Positions 8,254 through 16,321 of a stretch of DNA of 21,929 bases are shown piece after piece (the stretch's first letter is position 1; each line of letters begins with the position of its first letter). The position numbers and the translations under genes were made by a program. The notes below the pieces were generated by a model that was given only the letters and a program-made list of their open reading frames with translations, ran no database searches and had not been told where the DNA came from. The DNA comes from GCA-2747515 sp964427825 (GTDB lineage: Bacteria; Patescibacteriota; Minisyncoccia; Moranbacterales; GCA-2747515), in the NCBI GenBank assembly GCA_964427825.1, contig CAYRUU010000015.1, forward strand, positions 1 through 21,929. Direction: 5' to 3'.

Positions 8254-8265
8254 ACTAAAAAGTGT
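8252..8265 (-). promoter_or_regulatory. Hairpin covering the rpsL start codon
   Basis: On the minus strand ACACT, a TTTT loop and AGTGT form a 5-bp stem. The right arm covers the first two bases of the GTG start codon. It could gate initiation, but the stem is short and weak. Confidence 0.3.
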
Positions 8266-8306
8266 TAGATGGATTAAACAAAGTTCTTCATGCAACTCTT
8301 TTGCCT

Positions 8307-8334
8307 ATCATATAAACCCATACATCATAGACAA
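8307..8334 (-). promoter_or_regulatory. Predicted promoter of the str operon
   Basis: On the minus strand TTGTCT (8334-8329) is followed after 16 nt by TATGAT (8312-8307). The leader to the rpsL GTG would be about 47 nt. It lies back to back with the promoter of the plus-strand gene at 8447. Confidence 0.5.
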
Positions 8335-8343
8335 AAAACGCTA

Positions 8344-8372
8344 TTGCAAGATAGCTATATTTATGATATAAG
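8344..8372 (+). promoter_or_regulatory. Predicted extended -10 promoter of the 8447 gene
   Basis: TTGCAA (8344-8349) and TATAAG (8367-8372) are 17 nt apart, with a TGn extension at 8364-8366. The leader would be about 68 nt and ends in a strong purine-rich ribosome binding site. Confidence 0.5.
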
Positions 8373-8446
8373 AAAGTGTCGGAAATGTCAAATATGAGAA
8401 ACGGCGTTTTCATGTCGCACGTTAACAAAAAAAGAGGAGAGGAGAA

Positions 8447-8899
8447 ATGAAAAAAAATCAGATGTTTTTTTGGAGTATGATGATCACTACTGCCATCGCA
8501 TGGGTGATTATTACGGCGGCAATACGGGAGCATCGCGCCTCCATACCAGTACCGGAGGTTGTGATTATTCCTCTCCATAAGGAGATCGGAACATCAGGGA
8601 AGGTGCTTGGCCCTATCGTACTTATGTACGATAGCACCAATAAGCCTGAAGATGTCAAGAAGAATATGCTTCACATCTTTAAAAAAGTGAAGCGAATCCT
8701 CATGGAGAACGGCTGGACCGAGGCACCCTATCTTCCAGAAAAGGAAGGGGCGACCTCTATAACGATTCTACCCCTTAAGAGAGGGGAGTATGACGCACAC
8801 GATCCATGTGTGCTCGTACACAATAGGGAGGAGAGAATGCAGGCATTTATTCCAAGAAAAACCTTGGAAGTTGTACTTCCTGCAACACTCCCAAGGTAG
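8447..8899 (+). CDS. Small membrane-anchored protein of unknown function
   Basis: A 150-aa protein with a single N-terminal hydrophobic anchor at about residues 7-26 (FFWSMMITTAIAWVIITAAI). A soluble domain follows with mixed helix and strand, including KPEDVKKNMLHIFKKVKRIL and ITILPLKRGEYDAHDPCVLV. I recognise no family. The start is well supported by the purine run GAGGAGAGGAGAA just upstream of the ATG, one of the few strong Shine-Dalgarno sequences in the window. It has its own promoter and a very strong terminator, so it is expressed as a single-gene unit between the str operon and the slipin gene. Confidence 0.75.
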   Translation: MKKNQMFFWSMMITTAIAWVIITAAIREHRASIPVPEVVIIPLHKEIGTSGKVLGPIVLMYDSTNKPEDVKKNMLHIFKKVKRILMENGWTEAPYLPEKEGATSITILPLKRGEYDAHDPCVLVHNREERMQAFIPRKTLEVVLPATLPR

Positions 8900-8909
8900 G
8901 TGAAGACCT

Positions 8910-8949
8910 ACCCCCGTCACTGTAACATAGTGACGGGGGTTATTTTTTG
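8910..8949 (+). terminator. Strong intrinsic terminator
   Basis: A perfect 12-bp GC-rich stem (8910-8921 with 8929-8940) closes a 7-nt loop and is followed by a T-rich run (8941-8949). It ends the 8447 transcript. The slipin gene converges on it from the other side. Confidence 0.92.
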
Positions 8950-8979
8950 TCGTGGTGTAGTTTGCACTGAAAAAATACG

Positions 8980-9750
8980 CTACTTTCCTTCCCGCTGTTT
9001 GCGCGCTATTTCCGCAAATCCCTTGGCGGCCTCCAACACTTCCACAGGCACCATCCAAATCGTGGTGTTAGACTGATCGGAAGAAAGATCGTTGATGGAC
9101 TGCAGCGTGCGCAAATGCAATGCACCCGGCGTGCGTGCAAGCGTTTCTGCCGCAGCGGCAAGGTTCTCTGCCGCCATCCGATCGCCTTCCGCCTTGATGA
9201 TCACGGCGCGCCGTTCACGCTCTGCTTCAGCCTCTTTGGAAATCGTGCGTTTCAAATCTTCTGGGATCACAATGTCTTTCAATTCCAATGCACTCACATT
9301 GATACCCCACGCGTCCGTTTTGACGTCCAGCTCCTCTTTGATCGCGTCGGCAATCTGCGCGCGGTTTTGCAAAAGTTCATCCAACGACCGATCGCCCAAG
9401 GAGTTGCGCATCGTCGTCTGTGCCAATTGCGACATCGCATCAGCAAAGTCCATCACTTCCAACACCGCTTTGGTCACATCTTGCACATTGAAATACACCA
9501 CGGCATTCACACGAACGGGGATATTATCACGCGTAATCGCCTCTTGATATGGCACATCTACTGCACGGGTACGAATATCCACAGTTCTAATTTTTTGAAA
9601 AATAGCAACATAGAACTTCCACCCGGGCTCCTTGACATCTGTAAACTTTCCCATTGTAAATAACACACCGCGCTCATACTGATCAATTTGCTTAATACGC
9701 ACAAAAAGTACAGCAAGTGCCGCAACAGCTTTCCCAAGAAATACGATCAT
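8980..9750 (-). CDS. Slipin/stomatin-like SPFH (Band 7) protein
   Basis: A membrane-scaffolding protein of the SPFH superfamily. A hydrophobic hairpin at residues 2-18 is followed by the Band 7 domain: IDQYERGVLFTMGKF, FQKIRTVDIRTRAVDVP, RDNIPVRVNAVVYFNV and SLDELLQNRAQI. A helical coiled-coil segment rich in Ala/Glu (KEAEAERERRAVIIKAEGD) and the short C-terminal tail follow. Slipins usually pair with an NfeD-like protease, but none is present here. The gene begins 39 bp after dxr on the same strand, suggesting co-transcription. No Shine-Dalgarno sequence is seen before the ATG. At 256 aa it is a normal length. Confidence 0.93.
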   Translation of the reverse strand: MIVFLGKAVAALAVLFVRIKQIDQYERGVLFTMGKFTDVKEPGWKFYVAIFQKIRTVDIRTRAVDVPYQEAITRDNIPVRVNAVVYFNVQDVTKAVLEVMDFADAMSQLAQTTMRNSLGDRSLDELLQNRAQIADAIKEELDVKTDAWGINVSALELKDIVIPEDLKRTISKEAEAERERRAVIIKAEGDRMAAENLAAAAETLARTPGALHLRTLQSINDLSSDQSNTTIWMVPVEVLEAAKGFAEIARKQREGK

Positions 9751-9789
9751 ACATTTTCTACATTAATGTATTAGAGGTTTTCCTAGACA

Positions 9790-10950
9790 TTATACCACAC
9801 GTTTCTTTTGCACAACAGACTGTGCCGCATGCGTTGCCCACGCAATTGCCTGTTCAATATCCTTCAATGTCGGCTTGTGCACCACCGTATGCGCGCGCAT
9901 CACGCGTCCAATGGTGCGCGGGATATCCATATAGGCGCACTTGCCGGCAAGAAATTGCGCCACCATGTGGTCATTTGCCGCATTCATCACCGCCGGCATT
10001 GTCCCGCCATGGCGCATAGCATCAAACGCATACCCCAAACACGGAAATCGCTTCAGATCCGGCGTGGCAAACGTATAGGGACGATCAAAGAGATGTGGTG
10101 CCACAGCGCGATCCCATCGCTCAGGATAACTCAACGCGTATTGAATTGGCAAACGCATATCAGGTTCAGAAATCTGCGCCATGATACTGCCGTCGGAATA
10201 CTCAATCATAGAGTGAATGAGACTTTCCGGATGGATGACCACGCGAATACGTTCCGGCGCAATGCCGTAGAGCCATTTCGCCTCAATCACCTCAAAGCCC
10301 TTGTTCATGAGCGTGGCACTGTCAATGGTGATTTTTTGTCCCATATTCCACGTCTTGTGTCCAAGTGCATCGGCAACAGTCACGTGCTGCAACTCCTCCT
10401 TTGTCTTGTCGCGCACTGCACCACCCGAGCACGTGATGATGAGTGATTGTATAGTTTTGGGATTTTCCCCATTAAGGCATTGCAAGAGCGCACTGTGTTC
10501 CGAATCAATCGGCATGATCCGCGCACCATGCTTGCGCGCCTCGCGCATGACGATCTCCCCTGCTGCCACAAGTGTCTCCTTATTTGCCAGTGCAATGTTT
10601 TTGCCAGCGCGAATGGCATCAATCGTTGCGCGAATAATCGTCAGTCCCACTGTCGCTGAAAGAAACGTATCATACCCCTTCATAACGGCAATATCTTGGA
10701 GCATCTTCGGACCGGTGAGGATTTTTGTCCCGGTTTTTGCAATGCGCTGTGTAAGTTCCGCCGCTTTAGCAGAATCCGCTACTCCCACAACCTTTGGACG
10801 AAACTCTTTGATCTGTTTTTCCAAAAGGTCGATGTTGCTGTTTGCCGACAGCGCAAAGACGCGCAGCTTCCGCGGATACTTCCGCGCCACATCCAACGTC
10901 TGCGTCCCCACCGATCCTGTGCTCCCCATAAGCGCAATTTTTTTCACCAT
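9790..10950 (-). CDS. dxr: 1-deoxy-D-xylulose 5-phosphate reductoisomerase
   Basis: Catalyses the NADPH-dependent isomerisation and reduction of DXP to MEP, the committed step of the non-mevalonate isoprenoid pathway. It has the N-terminal dinucleotide-binding GSTGSVGTQTLDVA, then AGKNIALANKETLVAAG, PIDSEHSALLQCL with the metal-binding acidic residues, and HPESLIHSMIEYSDGS followed by EPDMRLPIQYALSYP. I chose ATG 10950 (MVKKIALMGSTGSVG), which gives 386 aa as expected. The extra 18 upstream codons are not Dxr-like. A TATTAT element lies 10 nt before the ATG, so the leader may be only a few nucleotides. It is probably co-transcribed with the slipin gene downstream. Confidence 0.96.
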   Translation of the reverse strand: MVKKIALMGSTGSVGTQTLDVARKYPRKLRVFALSANSNIDLLEKQIKEFRPKVVGVADSAKAAELTQRIAKTGTKILTGPKMLQDIAVMKGYDTFLSATVGLTIIRATIDAIRAGKNIALANKETLVAAGEIVMREARKHGARIMPIDSEHSALLQCLNGENPKTIQSLIITCSGGAVRDKTKEELQHVTVADALGHKTWNMGQKITIDSATLMNKGFEVIEAKWLYGIAPERIRVVIHPESLIHSMIEYSDGSIMAQISEPDMRLPIQYALSYPERWDRAVAPHLFDRPYTFATPDLKRFPCLGYAFDAMRHGGTMPAVMNAANDHMVAQFLAGKCAYMDIPRTIGRVMRAHTVVHKPTLKDIEQAIAWATHAAQSVVQKKRVV

Positions 10951-11046
10951 AGTGGAAAAAATAATACTAATAGTAAATAAGCACGACATACATCCCCCAG
11001 ACAAGTATCGCTTTGCACCATTGGGTATTCTATACTATGCAGTATT

Positions 11047-11802
11047 TTACTGTACATACTTCTTCAGCGTATAAATCCAATTGGCATCATTGTCATCACC
11101 ACCTCCTTCGCGTATTGTCTGTTCCTTTTGCCCCAAAAGCCACTCCAAGTACCCGCGGTCCGTCCGCGCCACATCTGCCACCATTTCGCCATTGTATTTG
11201 CCAAAACTGAACCGCTTCACCATTACCGGTTTTTCGGAAATCGCTATCATCTTTGTCAGCACCTCCTCATGCGACAACGCGTCACGCATCTTGGCATATT
11301 GCCGATCAAAAAGCGCCATCAGCACACGGACATCGCCTAACGCGTCATGCGCCGCAGCGTTTTCCACATCCATTTTCAAATAGTAGCGCAAAAACTGCAG
11401 TCGATACGCCGGAATCACCCCCTTCACATCCAATTCCTGTGCAATTTTGATCGTGTCAATAAACCGCCCCACAGCAAGTCCCTCGCGCGTCAGCATACCG
11501 ATATCAAACGGCGCGTTGTGCGCCACAAAAATCACATTGTCACGTGTCAAAATCTCTTGCAATTCCGCATAGAACGCGGAATCGCGAAATGTCTCCTTGT
11601 CCGCAAGCATGCGATCGGTGATGTGCGTCACCTCCATGGATCGCACCGTCATCTCGCGCCCGGGATTGAACATCTGCTCGCGCTCGCGCCCATTGAAACT
11701 GTACGCCACCTGCACCAGACGATCATCCTCCTCCAATCCCGTTGCCTCTGTATCCAAGAATAAAAGATTACTCTTATACTCCACCATTGTCGTGTATATC
11801 AT
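11047..11802 (-). CDS. DEDDh 3'-5' exonuclease with C-terminal DUF3820-like segment
   Basis: A DnaQ-type exonuclease of 251 aa. All DEDDh catalytic residues are visible: D17 and E19 in LDTEATG, D100 in AHNAPFDIGML, and H152 and D157 in AHDALGDVRVL. The C-terminal 60 residues (RFSFGKYNGEMVADVARTDRGYLEWLL) resemble the small DUF3820 domain. Likely roles are DNA repair or RNA trimming; it is too small and isolated to call polymerase epsilon. The leader has AGGAGG followed 4 nt later by a two-codon ATG-CGC-TAA, whose TAA overlaps the gene's ATG (TAATG). The 5' half with its leader is duplicated at 17485-17839, where it flanks the AT-rich island. Confidence 0.9.
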   Translation of the reverse strand: MIYTTMVEYKSNLLFLDTEATGLEEDDRLVQVAYSFNGREREQMFNPGREMTVRSMEVTHITDRMLADKETFRDSAFYAELQEILTRDNVIFVAHNAPFDIGMLTREGLAVGRFIDTIKIAQELDVKGVIPAYRLQFLRYYLKMDVENAAAHDALGDVRVLMALFDRQYAKMRDALSHEEVLTKMIAISEKPVMVKRFSFGKYNGEMVADVARTDRGYLEWLLGQKEQTIREGGGDDNDANWIYTLKKYVQ

Positions 11803-11860
11803 TAGCGCATTATACCTCCTCTGTACTGTACACCATTTTCCTCATCAAGACCATAGAAAA
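11512..11860. repeat. Direct repeat, left copy (exonuclease 5' region and leader)
   Basis: Left partner of 17491-17839 in the same orientation. It covers the first ~97 codons and the 58-bp leader of the intact exonuclease gene. I count about 33 differences in 349 aligned bases and no gaps. Only one difference lies in the leader. Similarity ends abruptly at both edges. Confidence 0.95.
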
Positions 11861-11926
11861 ATTGATCATGTCTTATTTGGAGAAGGCGTGATACATGTAC
11901 ATATGTTTATCCATTACCACTGTACG

Positions 11927-11955
11927 TTGACATATAAACCGATTATATCTATTAT
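11927..11955 (+). promoter_or_regulatory. Predicted promoter of the HisRS-like gene
   Basis: A consensus TTGACA (11927-11932) is followed after 17 nt by TATTAT (11950-11955). The leader would be about 50 nt and contains GAGAGG before the ATG at 12011. The promoter lies inside the island, so the gene brought its own signal. Confidence 0.65.
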
Positions 11956-12010
11956 ATATTCAACATTCACTGCACCTTAACAATAAAAACCATTCCGAGA
12001 GGGTCAAACT

Positions 12011-13132
12011 ATGCATGCTATCTTAACAAGACTTACCAAAAAAATCGGCAAAGGGCTTGAAGATATATCCGTTAAGGATATGCTTTCTAAAAATTTAAAA
12101 CTTTCCGATTTACAATGGCTCTTTATGCACTTGTTTGAGAAATTGTCTAAAAGACAAATTTCATCATCAATCATAAATAAGCATATAAGCAACAGATTCA
12201 CCCAATCATCAACTATCAACCCAATAGACATCATTTCTTTTGACCAGGTTGCTTTTGAAACTGTTCATAGAGATTTCAAACCTGTACTTCTATCCCCTGT
12301 TTCCATCCTTGGCTCAAGTAGTAATTTAACCAAAATACCACAGGGCAACATACTGTCAGCAGTCAGGATGGTTGAATTAACTGCCGACATAACTACAGCC
12401 CTAGCGGTTGAGTGTTGTCAAAGAAGAAAACAGGAGTGTTTCCATGGTGACATCAATATTTGTTCCAGCCAAAGAATACTCAGATTACAAAAATTTTCTG
12501 ATGACCTCGGCCTTACTTCCCATTTTCAAATGTTCGGTATGTGTTCACTTGGTAAATACTGTTCAGATAATACATTTGAACTAAATTACCTAACTAAACA
12601 CATAGAATCATACTTGAAAATAATTGGACTTTATAATGAAAAGAGAAATGTTAACAATGTTATCGTAACAATATCTCATATGCAAATTACAGAGTCAATT
12701 ATTGATAAGTATAGATTGAGTAGAGAATGGCTAAGAAGAAACACTGAAGATGAAGGGTTTGACTTTATCAAGGAGTCGAAAATAAATATAAGGAGATTTT
12801 ATGAATCCATACCCAAAATAAATCAAGATATTATTCAAAATCTTAAAATCAAAGGAACTGTAAACATTCTTGGCGAAATTGAAAATAACGTCATCAAAGC
12901 GTTAAAAAATCAATTTCCAAATGTTACATTTCTTTTTGATATTGGACGAATAACTGGAATTGGCTATTATCCCAATATTTGCTTTAAAATAACCGCAAAT
13001 AATCATCTAGGTGATATTTATCCACTTGTAGACGGTGGCTTTGTGGATTGGGGTCAAAAAATGCTTAGTAACAAAAAAGAGCTTTTGCTGATTAGTGGTT
13101 TTGGTTCAGAATTATTTTGTTCAATGTTTTGA
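12011..13132 (+). CDS. HisRS/HisZ-like class II synthetase paralogue
   Basis: A 373-aa protein with the class II aminoacyl-tRNA synthetase core in HisRS/HisZ order. IPQGNILSAVRMVELTADI corresponds to the RPxxTxxVARMV segment. RLQKFSDDLGLTSHFQMFG resembles motif 2. DNTFELNYLTKHIESYLKI and VIVTISHMQI match the following helix and strand. FDIGRITGIGYYPNICFK corresponds to the histidine-binding RGLDYYTG loop, and PLVDGGFVDWGQKML with ISGFGSELF to motif 3. The catalytic HisRS Arg of RGLDYY aligns with Thr (TGIGYY), and no anticodon-binding domain follows. It probably binds histidine or a similar ligand without normal tRNA charging. HisZ (ATP-PRT regulator) is the main alternative, but there is no hisG here. 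It converges on the island operon. Confidence 0.7.
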   Translation: MHAILTRLTKKIGKGLEDISVKDMLSKNLKLSDLQWLFMHLFEKLSKRQISSSIINKHISNRFTQSSTINPIDIISFDQVAFETVHRDFKPVLLSPVSILGSSSNLTKIPQGNILSAVRMVELTADITTALAVECCQRRKQECFHGDINICSSQRILRLQKFSDDLGLTSHFQMFGMCSLGKYCSDNTFELNYLTKHIESYLKIIGLYNEKRNVNNVIVTISHMQITESIIDKYRLSREWLRRNTEDEGFDFIKESKINIRRFYESIPKINQDIIQNLKIKGTVNILGEIENNVIKALKNQFPNVTFLFDIGRITGIGYYPNICFKITANNHLGDIYPLVDGGFVDWGQKMLSNKKELLLISGFGSELFCSMF

Positions 13133-13158
13133 AAAGTTCTTATCTTTAAACATGCACG

Positions 13159-13190
13159 CCCAGTATAGGAAACTATACTGGGGATTTTTT
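13159..13190 (+). terminator. Intrinsic terminator after the HisRS-like gene
   Basis: A perfect 10-bp stem (13159-13168 with 13173-13182) closes a GAAA tetraloop and is followed by ATTTTTT. The T-run reaches the stop codon of the convergent LysA-like gene. The opposite strand has no matching U-tract, so it mainly stops the plus-strand transcript. Confidence 0.9.
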
Positions 13191-14439
13191 ATTTCCAATA
13201 GTGAAAATCTAAAACCTGTTTTAAATTCTTTTTAGGATAAACCTTTATTATTTTATTTTTTTCAAAAAATATATGAACTGGACTAGCATAAACAAATTCT
13301 TCCTTCATTACAGAAGTATAGGCGCCTGAATTTAAAATTAAAACGACATCGTCACTTTTAATTTTATCAACATAACCCTCATCTATAAACCCAGCAGGAG
13401 AACAAATACCATCCACAAAACTATATTTAACTTTATTATTCTTTAATTTTGTAGCCACAACCTTAAAATTAAAGCCTGGAGCAGGAATTAAGTAGTTAGT
13501 CCCAATATCTAAAACCGCCCACTTTTTATTATTTTTATTTTTAATAGCTTTAACACGAGATAAAACCACCGTCGCATCAGCGACGATATATCTACCAAGC
13601 TCAAAATACAGAGATAACTGATTAAACTTATATCTTTTTAGAGATCTTGAGGTTTCTTTAACTATTTTTTTAAGAAAATCTTTATCTAAAAACATAGGGG
13701 AATTAAGACCTCCGCCAACATCTAAATAATCAAACTTTATCGAAAATTTACTTGAAACACTGTTCATAAAATCAACCACACTCTTAACTGCCAAAGAATA
13801 GTTTTTAGAGTCTTTTATATTTGAAAATATATGAAAACTAATACCATTTACCTTTATGTTATTAGAAAGAGCTAATCTAATACACCTTACAGCATCTTTA
13901 TAAGTCATTCCTAACTTACTTTCTTTTGAGACAAAATTACCATCACCATCAAACTCAGGATGAACACGAAAACCAACACTAAAGTCAGACACCCCACCTT
14001 TCCACTCTATAACTTCTTTTAACTCATTAATTGAATCAATATTAACAATTAAACCATCCTTTAAAGCCTTGCAGAGGTCCTCACCTTTTCTTCCTATTCC
14101 ATTAAATATAATGTCTTCATTTTTAAATCCTGCTAATTCAGCAATATTTACCTCTAAGTTGGACAAAACCTCAATTCCAATACTTCTCAAACCTCTAATC
14201 TTATTTAAAATAGGTTTAAAATACGAAGCTTTTAGGGCATAAAAAATTTTGTAATTAAAATATTCTTTATCTAAAATGAGTTGCAAATCCGTTATATTTT
14301 TTTCAATTCTATCCAATGACACACAGACACAGGGAGTTCTGTATTTATCAACTAAATTTTCAAAAGAATGATTTTGCAATTGTAAAGAATTTTTCTTATA
14401 TTGAATGTAGTCAGGAATATTAAATTTTTCTGTACTCAT
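13189..14439 (-). CDS. PLP-dependent fold-III decarboxylase, LysA-like
   Basis: A 416-aa enzyme of the diaminopimelate/ornithine decarboxylase family (alanine-racemase-like barrel plus beta domain). The PLP lysine is K70 in FYALKAS. FRVHPEFDGDG with SKLGM is the substrate/PLP loop, and ISFHIFSN carries the family His. YLDVGGGLNSP is the phosphate-binding Gly run. ELGRYIVADA replaces the usual EPGR with ELGR. GICSPAGFIDEG holds the active-site Cys donated across the dimer, and NSGAYTS matches the conserved GAY. The substrate is unknown: a stand-alone, horizontally acquired copy beside synthetase-like genes suggests a specialised metabolite rather than lysine synthesis. It is last in the island operon, 14 bp after the S66 peptidase gene. 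No SD precedes ATG. Confidence 0.85.
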   Translation of the reverse strand: MSTEKFNIPDYIQYKKNSLQLQNHSFENLVDKYRTPCVCVSLDRIEKNITDLQLILDKEYFNYKIFYALKASYFKPILNKIRGLRSIGIEVLSNLEVNIAELAGFKNEDIIFNGIGRKGEDLCKALKDGLIVNIDSINELKEVIEWKGGVSDFSVGFRVHPEFDGDGNFVSKESKLGMTYKDAVRCIRLALSNNIKVNGISFHIFSNIKDSKNYSLAVKSVVDFMNSVSSKFSIKFDYLDVGGGLNSPMFLDKDFLKKIVKETSRSLKRYKFNQLSLYFELGRYIVADATVVLSRVKAIKNKNNKKWAVLDIGTNYLIPAPGFNFKVVATKLKNNKVKYSFVDGICSPAGFIDEGYVDKIKSDDVVLILNSGAYTSVMKEEFVYASPVHIFFEKNKIIKVYPKKNLKQVLDFHYWK

Positions 14440-14453
14440 AACTTTATTACATA

Positions 14454-15461
14454 CTATATAACAGCAGACTCTAATATATTAATTTCTTTATCCTCAGCAT
14501 TAATGCTAACTTTAATACCGATCGGCATTGTTATCATTGGGCTTGTGTGACCGCAATCAACATCCGCAATCACAGGAATATCGTATTTTAAACCAAGCTC
14601 ACCTAAAATATCATACAAGGAACGTTCTTGAAAATCGGTTGTAAAATTATAAGGACGCGCAAATATCAAACCTCTTATTTTATTAAAAATACCAGTCTGT
14701 TCCAAAAATGTTAATTTACGTTCAATATCTGATGTCGACTCTCCTTCTTCTTCTAAAAACAAAATTGAATCCGTAAAATCAGGTAAAAAATCTGTACCAA
14801 CGAGAAAACAAAGAGTGTCTAAATTTCCACCAATCAAAACTCCTTCAGCACTTCCTTTATTGACAGCCTTCCAAGAAGACGCTCTTTGTAATTTACTTTT
14901 TCTATTATCCTCAGTCTCCCACCACAAATTTTCTTCTGAAAAAAAATCTGGTTCTTTTAATATTCCAATAGGCTCAGTAGAAAAAAATGTTTTATGAAAA
15001 TTATCTAGTGTAAATTTGAATGGTCCCTCAAACTCCCCAAAAGTTGGTAACATTGTTGGTCCATTAAAGGTAATTAAACCCGCCTTTTTATAAATTGCTA
15101 AATTTAGAACAGTAATGTCACTATAACCACAAAAAATTTTTGGATTTGATTTTATTAAATCATAATCAAGATGAGGAAGAACAGCGTTTGCAGTTAAGCC
15201 TCCCGTAGAACATATAATAGCTTTAACTTCTTCATTAGAAAACATCTCGTGAATGTCATCCGCCCGTTCATTGATCGTACCCCCATTATGTCCAAATGAT
15301 TTTTTAGCATTTTTTGCTAATAATACATTCAGTCCTATACTTTCTAAAAATTCTATTGACCGCTGAAGTCTTCTAGGAAAAAATTTGATGGTTGACGATG
15401 GACTTATCACGCCAACCAAATCCCCTGTTTTTAAATGATTAGGTTTAATATATTTTTGCAT
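14454..15461 (-). CDS. S66-family serine peptidase, MccF-like
   Basis: A 335-aa member of the LD-carboxypeptidase/MccF family. The nucleophile is S114 in FCGYSDIT, the Glu lies in LEEEGES (237-241), and the His is H305 in DCGHTSPM, giving the family Ser-Glu-His triad with the spacing of MccF. GVLIGGNLDTL is present. A loop with two Trp at 180-181 (ENLWWETEDN) is of the kind that in MccF stacks on the nucleotide. LdcA trims peptidoglycan tetrapeptides, whereas MccF cleaves the aminoacyl-nucleotide bond of microcin C and so detoxifies it. The Trp loop and overall sequence favour the MccF side, by eye. It lies 4 bp after the methyltransferase gene, so it is tightly co-transcribed. Confidence 0.85.
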   Translation of the reverse strand: MQKYIKPNHLKTGDLVGVISPSSTIKFFPRRLQRSIEFLESIGLNVLLAKNAKKSFGHNGGTINERADDIHEMFSNEEVKAIICSTGGLTANAVLPHLDYDLIKSNPKIFCGYSDITVLNLAIYKKAGLITFNGPTMLPTFGEFEGPFKFTLDNFHKTFFSTEPIGILKEPDFFSEENLWWETEDNRKSKLQRASSWKAVNKGSAEGVLIGGNLDTLCFLVGTDFLPDFTDSILFLEEEGESTSDIERKLTFLEQTGIFNKIRGLIFARPYNFTTDFQERSLYDILGELGLKYDIPVIADVDCGHTSPMITMPIGIKVSINAEDKEINILESAVI

Positions 15462-15465
15462 AACT

Positions 15466-16299
15466 TTATATCTTATTACTTAAAAATAATTCGGTCTCTT
15501 CCTTATCATGTCTTTTTTGAAAGAGCAAAATAGAATAACCACAATATTTTAAATTTTCATTAAACAGTCTCATCATATCAAAGTATCTTTTGTATAATTC
15601 TTCTTTTGCCGAAGGCTCTAAATCTTTCAAGTGCTCTTTATCTATTGTCATTTTAACAAATTTATCAACATTATCTTTTTGGTCACTATATTCAAAATCA
15701 GACTCATAAAATAATTCCAAACAACAGGAATTATACTTTTTCTTAAATAAATCAATCCACATCTTTTTAGTCGTTATATCAATTTTTGAATTTATAGCAC
15801 TAGAAACATCGTCAAGAATTTTGTCAGGAATATCTTTTATGTAATAAATTGGAATTAAAGCTATAATTCCCCCATATTTTAAAACTCTCAAATATTCTTC
15901 AACTGCTTTTTTCTTATCTTCAACAAATGAGGTTACATTACTAGCCCAAACAATATCAAAAGTATTGTCTTCATAAGGAAGTTTCAAGGTGGTTGCAACT
16001 TGAAATTCAACTTTGTCATCAATGTTATTTTCTTTTGCATATTTACGAGCCTCTTCAACAGAATCATCATTGATATCAATTCCAGAAACTTTACACCCGG
16101 TTAGTAAACTCATATTAACACTTGTAAATCCTGTGTTGCTGCCTATTTCCAACACCCTCTTTGATGAATCAATAAAAGAATTTACCGCTACCTCATGCAC
16201 AGTTTTGATTCCACCAGATGGGCGATTTCTTTCTTTAGTTAAGCCAACTAATTGCGAATAATCCATTTTCTTAATATCTTCTTTAGTAATTTTGTTCAT
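15466..16299 (-). CDS. Class I SAM-dependent methyltransferase
   Basis: A 277-aa Rossmann-fold methyltransferase. Motif I is VLEIGSNTGFTSV (residues 44-56), the acidic ribose-binding turn is VSGIDIND, and VATTLKLPYEDNTFDIVWAS is the Methyltransf_11-type motif followed by LRVLKYGGIIALIP. The C-terminal 130 residues are helical and charged and probably form the substrate cap. The substrate is not predictable; a 3-amino-3-carboxypropyl transfer from SAM, as in microcin C or nicotianamine-like pathways, cannot be excluded on fold alone. It starts 22 bp after the AsnRS-like gene and ends 4 bp before the MccF-like gene. The ATG follows an A-rich stretch without a Shine-Dalgarno sequence. Confidence 0.85.
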   Translation of the reverse strand: MNKITKEDIKKMDYSQLVGLTKERNRPSGGIKTVHEVAVNSFIDSSKRVLEIGSNTGFTSVNMSLLTGCKVSGIDINDDSVEEARKYAKENNIDDKVEFQVATTLKLPYEDNTFDIVWASNVTSFVEDKKKAVEEYLRVLKYGGIIALIPIYYIKDIPDKILDDVSSAINSKIDITTKKMWIDLFKKKYNSCCLELFYESDFEYSDQKDNVDKFVKMTIDKEHLKDLEPSAKEELYKRYFDMMRLFNENLKYCGYSILLFQKRHDKEETELFLSNKI

Positions 16300-16321
16300 A
16301 TCTTTTAGCTTATAAAATTAA

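Noticed and set aside
11888..11980. GTG-started 30-codon frame after a GGAGAAGG in the island leader
   Set aside because: The SD-like run is only 1 nt from the GTG, and the frame contains the promoter of the HisRS-like gene.
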